A stretch of DNA of 64,000 nucleotides from JAAYUJ01 sp963698165. GTDB taxonomy: Bacteria; Desulfobacterota; Syntrophobacteria; Syntrophobacterales; Syntrophobacteraceae. Under the pieces are notes generated by a model, which was not told where the DNA came from, made no database searches, and saw nothing but the letters and a program-made list of their open reading frames with translations. The translations under genes and the position numbers were made by a program. The DNA lies in contig CAVOPT010000004.1 of assembly GCA_963698165.1 (NCBI GenBank), positions 1,097,108-1,161,107 on the forward strand, written 5' to 3'. This document shows, in pieces, positions 61,277 through 64,000 of the stretch (the first letter of the stretch is position 1; each line of letters begins with the position of its first letter).

Positions 61277-63676
61277 TCACCTCAAGCTGGCATCAAATTC
61301 CTTGATGACCTTATCCACCAATTTGCGGTGAAGGAGATTGACTTCCTCATCCGTGAGACTCCGGTCCGGAGCCCTGTAAACCAGTCTGAAACCGAGACTC
61401 CTCTTTCCGCTGCCCAGCTGAGGGCTCCTGTACACATCGAAAACTTCCGTCTTCTCGAGGAACCCGATCTGCTGGCCCTGAATGAAGTCCAGAGGTTCTT
61501 GGACAGGTACCCGTTCATCCACAACAAGAGCGATGTCTCTCACAACGGATGGAAACTTCGGCAGCGCCCTGAAGAGAGGGCGTGGGCAGCGTCTGGCATA
61601 GATCCTATCGAAATCGAGCTCGAAAACATGAACGGTTTTTTTTAGGTCGTACGCCTGCGCCGCCGGGTCGGAGAGCTTCCCAAAACAGCCCAGAACTTCT
61701 CCCTCACAGAATACGGCCGCCGAACGCCTGGAATCCAGATAGGGCGGCAGGCCTTCAGTCCGGTACTGGACCGGATGGATCTGAAGCACCTCCATGATTT
61801 CCTCAACAACGCCCTTCACATCGCCATAGTCGATCTCCTCCTCAGAACCGTAGAGGAAATCAGGGTCACGCCTTCCCGCCATCACGCCCACCAGGTGATG
61901 GGGTTCTTCCGGAAGCGTCTGCCCTCTCGAGGGATGAACGCCTTGCTCAGTTCACACAGTCGCAGGTCCTCGTTTCCACGGTCGAAATTGTGGCGCGCCG
62001 CCTGGAGCACCCCTGGAACCAGGCTTGTTCTCATCACGGCCAGCTCCTCGCTGAGGGGGTTCTTGATGCGAACAGGGCGGAGTCTCGCGTCGTCCTCGGG
62101 GTATCCTAGCCTGCGCAGGGATTCGAGACCAATGAACGAATACGTGATGACCTCAAAAAAGCCCACGGCCTGCAATGCGTTCTTCAGCTCCAGGCGGCAT
62201 TCCAGATGCGGATCCAGTTCCGCCGAAACGACCTGCCCCTTCGGTGTGGTCACCGGAACTCGATCGTAGCCGACGACCCTCACAACCTCCTCCGCCAGGT
62301 CCACTTCCCGTGTAACGCCCTCCGAAAAGACGGAGGACGTACGAGAAGCTCCTGCTCGGTGCAGATTCAATCCGCATTTCGATGCTCGCGAGGGCTTCGG
62401 CCATCTCCGAGGCGGTGAGATCCGTCCCGAGGAAGCGGTTCGTCCGGGCCACCCTCAGGGCCAGCGCGGGAACGTTGATGGGTTGGCAACCACGTCGATG
62501 CACCCGGCGGCGGCGGCCCCCCCCGCCAACTCGCCATCAGCTGTGCGGCACGGTCCAGGGCTCTGAGTACTCCCTGAGGATCAACTCCCCGTTCAAATCG
62601 ATAGGCGGATTCCGTCTCAAAACCCAGCTTCTGGAGCTTCTTCGAATGGAGAGCGGGTTGAAATAGGCACTTTCGATGAGCACACGTCTGGTCTCAGGGA
62701 CGATTTCCGAATCCAGCCCGCCCATGATGCCCGCGATGGCCACCGGACCAACGCCATCGCAAATGAGAAGCGTGTCGCCGAACAGAGTTCGCTCAACTCC
62801 GTCCAGAGTGGTGAATCGCTCACCGTCCCGGGCACTCCGCACCACGATGCGATGTTCTCTGAGCCGGTCGTAATCAAAGGCGTGCAGCGGCTGCCCCAAT
62901 TCCATCAGCACGAAGTTGGTCACGTCAACGATGTTGTTGATGGATCTCAAGCCCACGGCGTGCAGTCTGTCGCGCAGCCAGTCCGGCGACGGCCCCACCG
63001 TGATGTCCTGAAGGACCCGGCCGGCATAGCGGGGGCACCCGTCAGCGTCATGGACCGTGATGGAGGTCAGGGTTTCGATGGCCGGACCGGTCTCTTGAAC
63101 GTGGGTTTCGGGGTAGTGAACATGACCTTTGCACAGGGCGGCCACCTCCCTTGCGATGCCGATGACGGAGAGGCAGTCTCCTCGATTCGGTGTCACGCCA
63201 ATCTCCAGAATCACGTCTTCCAGGTCCAGGGCCTCACTGACGAAATCTCCCGCCCCAACCCGCGCCGGGAGCTCCCAGATTCCACTCTCGTCGGGACCCA
63301 GTCCCAATTCCTTCTGGGAGCAAAGCATTCCCTGGGACAACTCCCCACGAACGAGCGTCTCGCCGATGCTCATGCCACTTGGGAGAACCGCCCCCGGCAG
63401 CGCCAGGGGAACCATGGATCCCACCCGAAGATTCGGAGCGCCGCAAACCACCTGGTAGTCGGCAGCCCCGGTCGACACCCTGCACACCTGCAAACGATCC
63501 GCATTGGGATGTGGCTCGACCCGTTCAAGCCTTGCCGCAATGACATGCTGCAGGGACTCCGCCGTCTTCCACACTCCCTCCACCTCGAGCCCGGTCATCG
63601 TCAGGCGGTGTGACAGCTCCTCGACGGAAATGGGGACGTCCACATAATTGCGGAGCCATTTCAGACTGATGATCAT
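61277..63676 (-). pseudogene. pheT: phenylalanyl-tRNA synthetase beta subunit, about six apparent frameshifts
   Basis: ATG 63676 (MIISLKWLRNYVDVPISVEEL) follows GAGAGG. The first 340 residues are intact, including the tRNA-binding domain and the B3/B4 editing region (VTNFVLMELGQPLHAFDYDRL). Further down, the B5 and core domains (MAEALASIEMRIES, REVDLAEEVVRVVGYDRVP) and the FDX-ACB C-terminal domain continue in changing frames. Each change is mended by one added base near 62629, 62532, 62480, 62358, 62318 and 61922. With these, the protein would be about 800 residues, normal for PheT. The gene is essential, so these are probably sequence errors. Confidence 0.85.
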
Positions 63677-63718
63677 CCTTGTCGACCTCTCCATTGTGCT
63701 GCTTGTCTGCAGCTGGCA

Positions 63719-63743
63719 TTAAAAAAAGCGCCCGTCAGGGCGG
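63719..63743 (-). terminator. hairpin with T-run upstream of pheT
   Basis: On the minus strand, CGCCC-TGAC-GGGCG is followed by C and seven T residues, 43 bases upstream of the pheT ATG. It could end an upstream gene or act as an attenuator of pheT, as known for pheST in enterobacteria; no leader peptide could be confirmed. Confidence 0.6.
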
Positions 63744-64000
63744 TGTCAATTGCCATGGAAGCAAAAACCTCGTGCCGCACAAAAAGCGGCTCCCTCTTGC
63801 CCTGTCTCGCCCTGTGAGCCTGACGCACCTTCAGTCCTCGTGTTTTGACCTGAGCAGCGCACCGGCCCGCGGCGGGAAAATCCATGGGAATGAGCTTCTT
63901 CTCGGGGAAGGACAGGAAAAGAGGGACCTTTTCTCTGGTCTGGCTCTGACGGAAGGTGTCTTAACGCGGCAAAAAGGGAGAAAACCCCCATCGGGTTCTG
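63744..64000. other. unassigned right edge
   Basis: Short frames on the minus strand have no recognisable product. pheS, commonly just upstream of pheT, is not visible within the window, although frameshifts of the kind seen in pheT could hide a fragment. Confidence 0.35.

Noticed and set aside
1..64000. CRISPR arrays and tRNA or rRNA genes
   Set aside because: No regularly spaced short direct repeats and no tRNA cloverleaf or rRNA segments were recognised by eye on either strand. A dedicated scan could still find a tRNA I missed.

Overview
The window reads as chromosome of a sulfate-reducing or syntrophic deltaproteobacterium (Desulfobacterota, Syntrophobacteria-like). The main evidence is a complete qrcABCD operon at 4.6-10.0 kb, the periplasmic-cytochrome:menaquinone reductase typical of sulfate reducers. 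Housekeeping genes (nadB, purN/purQ/purL, pheT, an RSH protein, an HtrA protease) and moderately high GC fit this. The placement is inferred from gene content, not from a phylogeny.

Layout. 0-2 kb: end of an IS4-family transposase and gene remnants. 2.4-4.4 kb: a GH13 alpha-amylase-like enzyme. 4.5-10 kb: promoter, qrcABCD and a clear terminator. 10.1-17 kb: a Ser/Thr kinase with a beta-propeller tail, an unknown gene, and a histidine kinase overlapping a sigma-54 activator. 17-24.7 kb: membrane proteins, nadB, a HAD phosphatase, a TraB-like protein and a NYN-LOTUS protein. 25.0-25.3 kb: a large-type SRP RNA that keeps its Alu domain. 25.7-29.9 kb: two NosL-like lipoprotein/secreted genes with an ABC exporter. 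30.5-36 kb: an RSH protein, an HtrA protease, an HNH nuclease, a DsrE-like protein and an ArsR regulator.

The most notable part is 37.44-55.29 kb: a chromosomal integron with about 13 cassettes, nearly all read leftward on the minus strand and separated by attC sites of 52-288 bp. A frameshifted, truncated integron integrase remnant lies at its right end on the plus strand, divergent to the cassettes as expected. Cassette cargo includes three architecturally different TIR-domain proteins (restriction-endonuclease-TIR, trypsin-like-protease-TIR, TIR-transmembrane), a DUF433/DUF5615 toxin-antitoxin pair, a GNAT acetyltransferase, a signal peptidase I, a DUF1254/DUF1214 protein, a DUF1638 protein and several unknowns. 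One cassette is invaded by an IS91-like element whose tyrosine recombinase gene is itself split by a complete RIT element (three overlapping tyrosine recombinases with 33-bp perfect terminal inverted repeats). Three of the attC sites carry an almost identical 178-bp, ORF-poor, highly self-complementary insert at exactly the same position beside the R box. This looks like an undescribed attC-targeting small element.

The flank just left of the integron (36.1-37.4 kb) holds three broken genes. On the right, purN-purQ-purL-mntP and pilZ-pheT lie on the minus strand. purL (3), pheT (about 6) and mntP (1) all contain single-base frameshifts, several of them in homopolymers. Because purL and pheT are normally essential, uncorrected sequencing indels are the most economical explanation, and nearby pseudogene calls should be read with that in mind.
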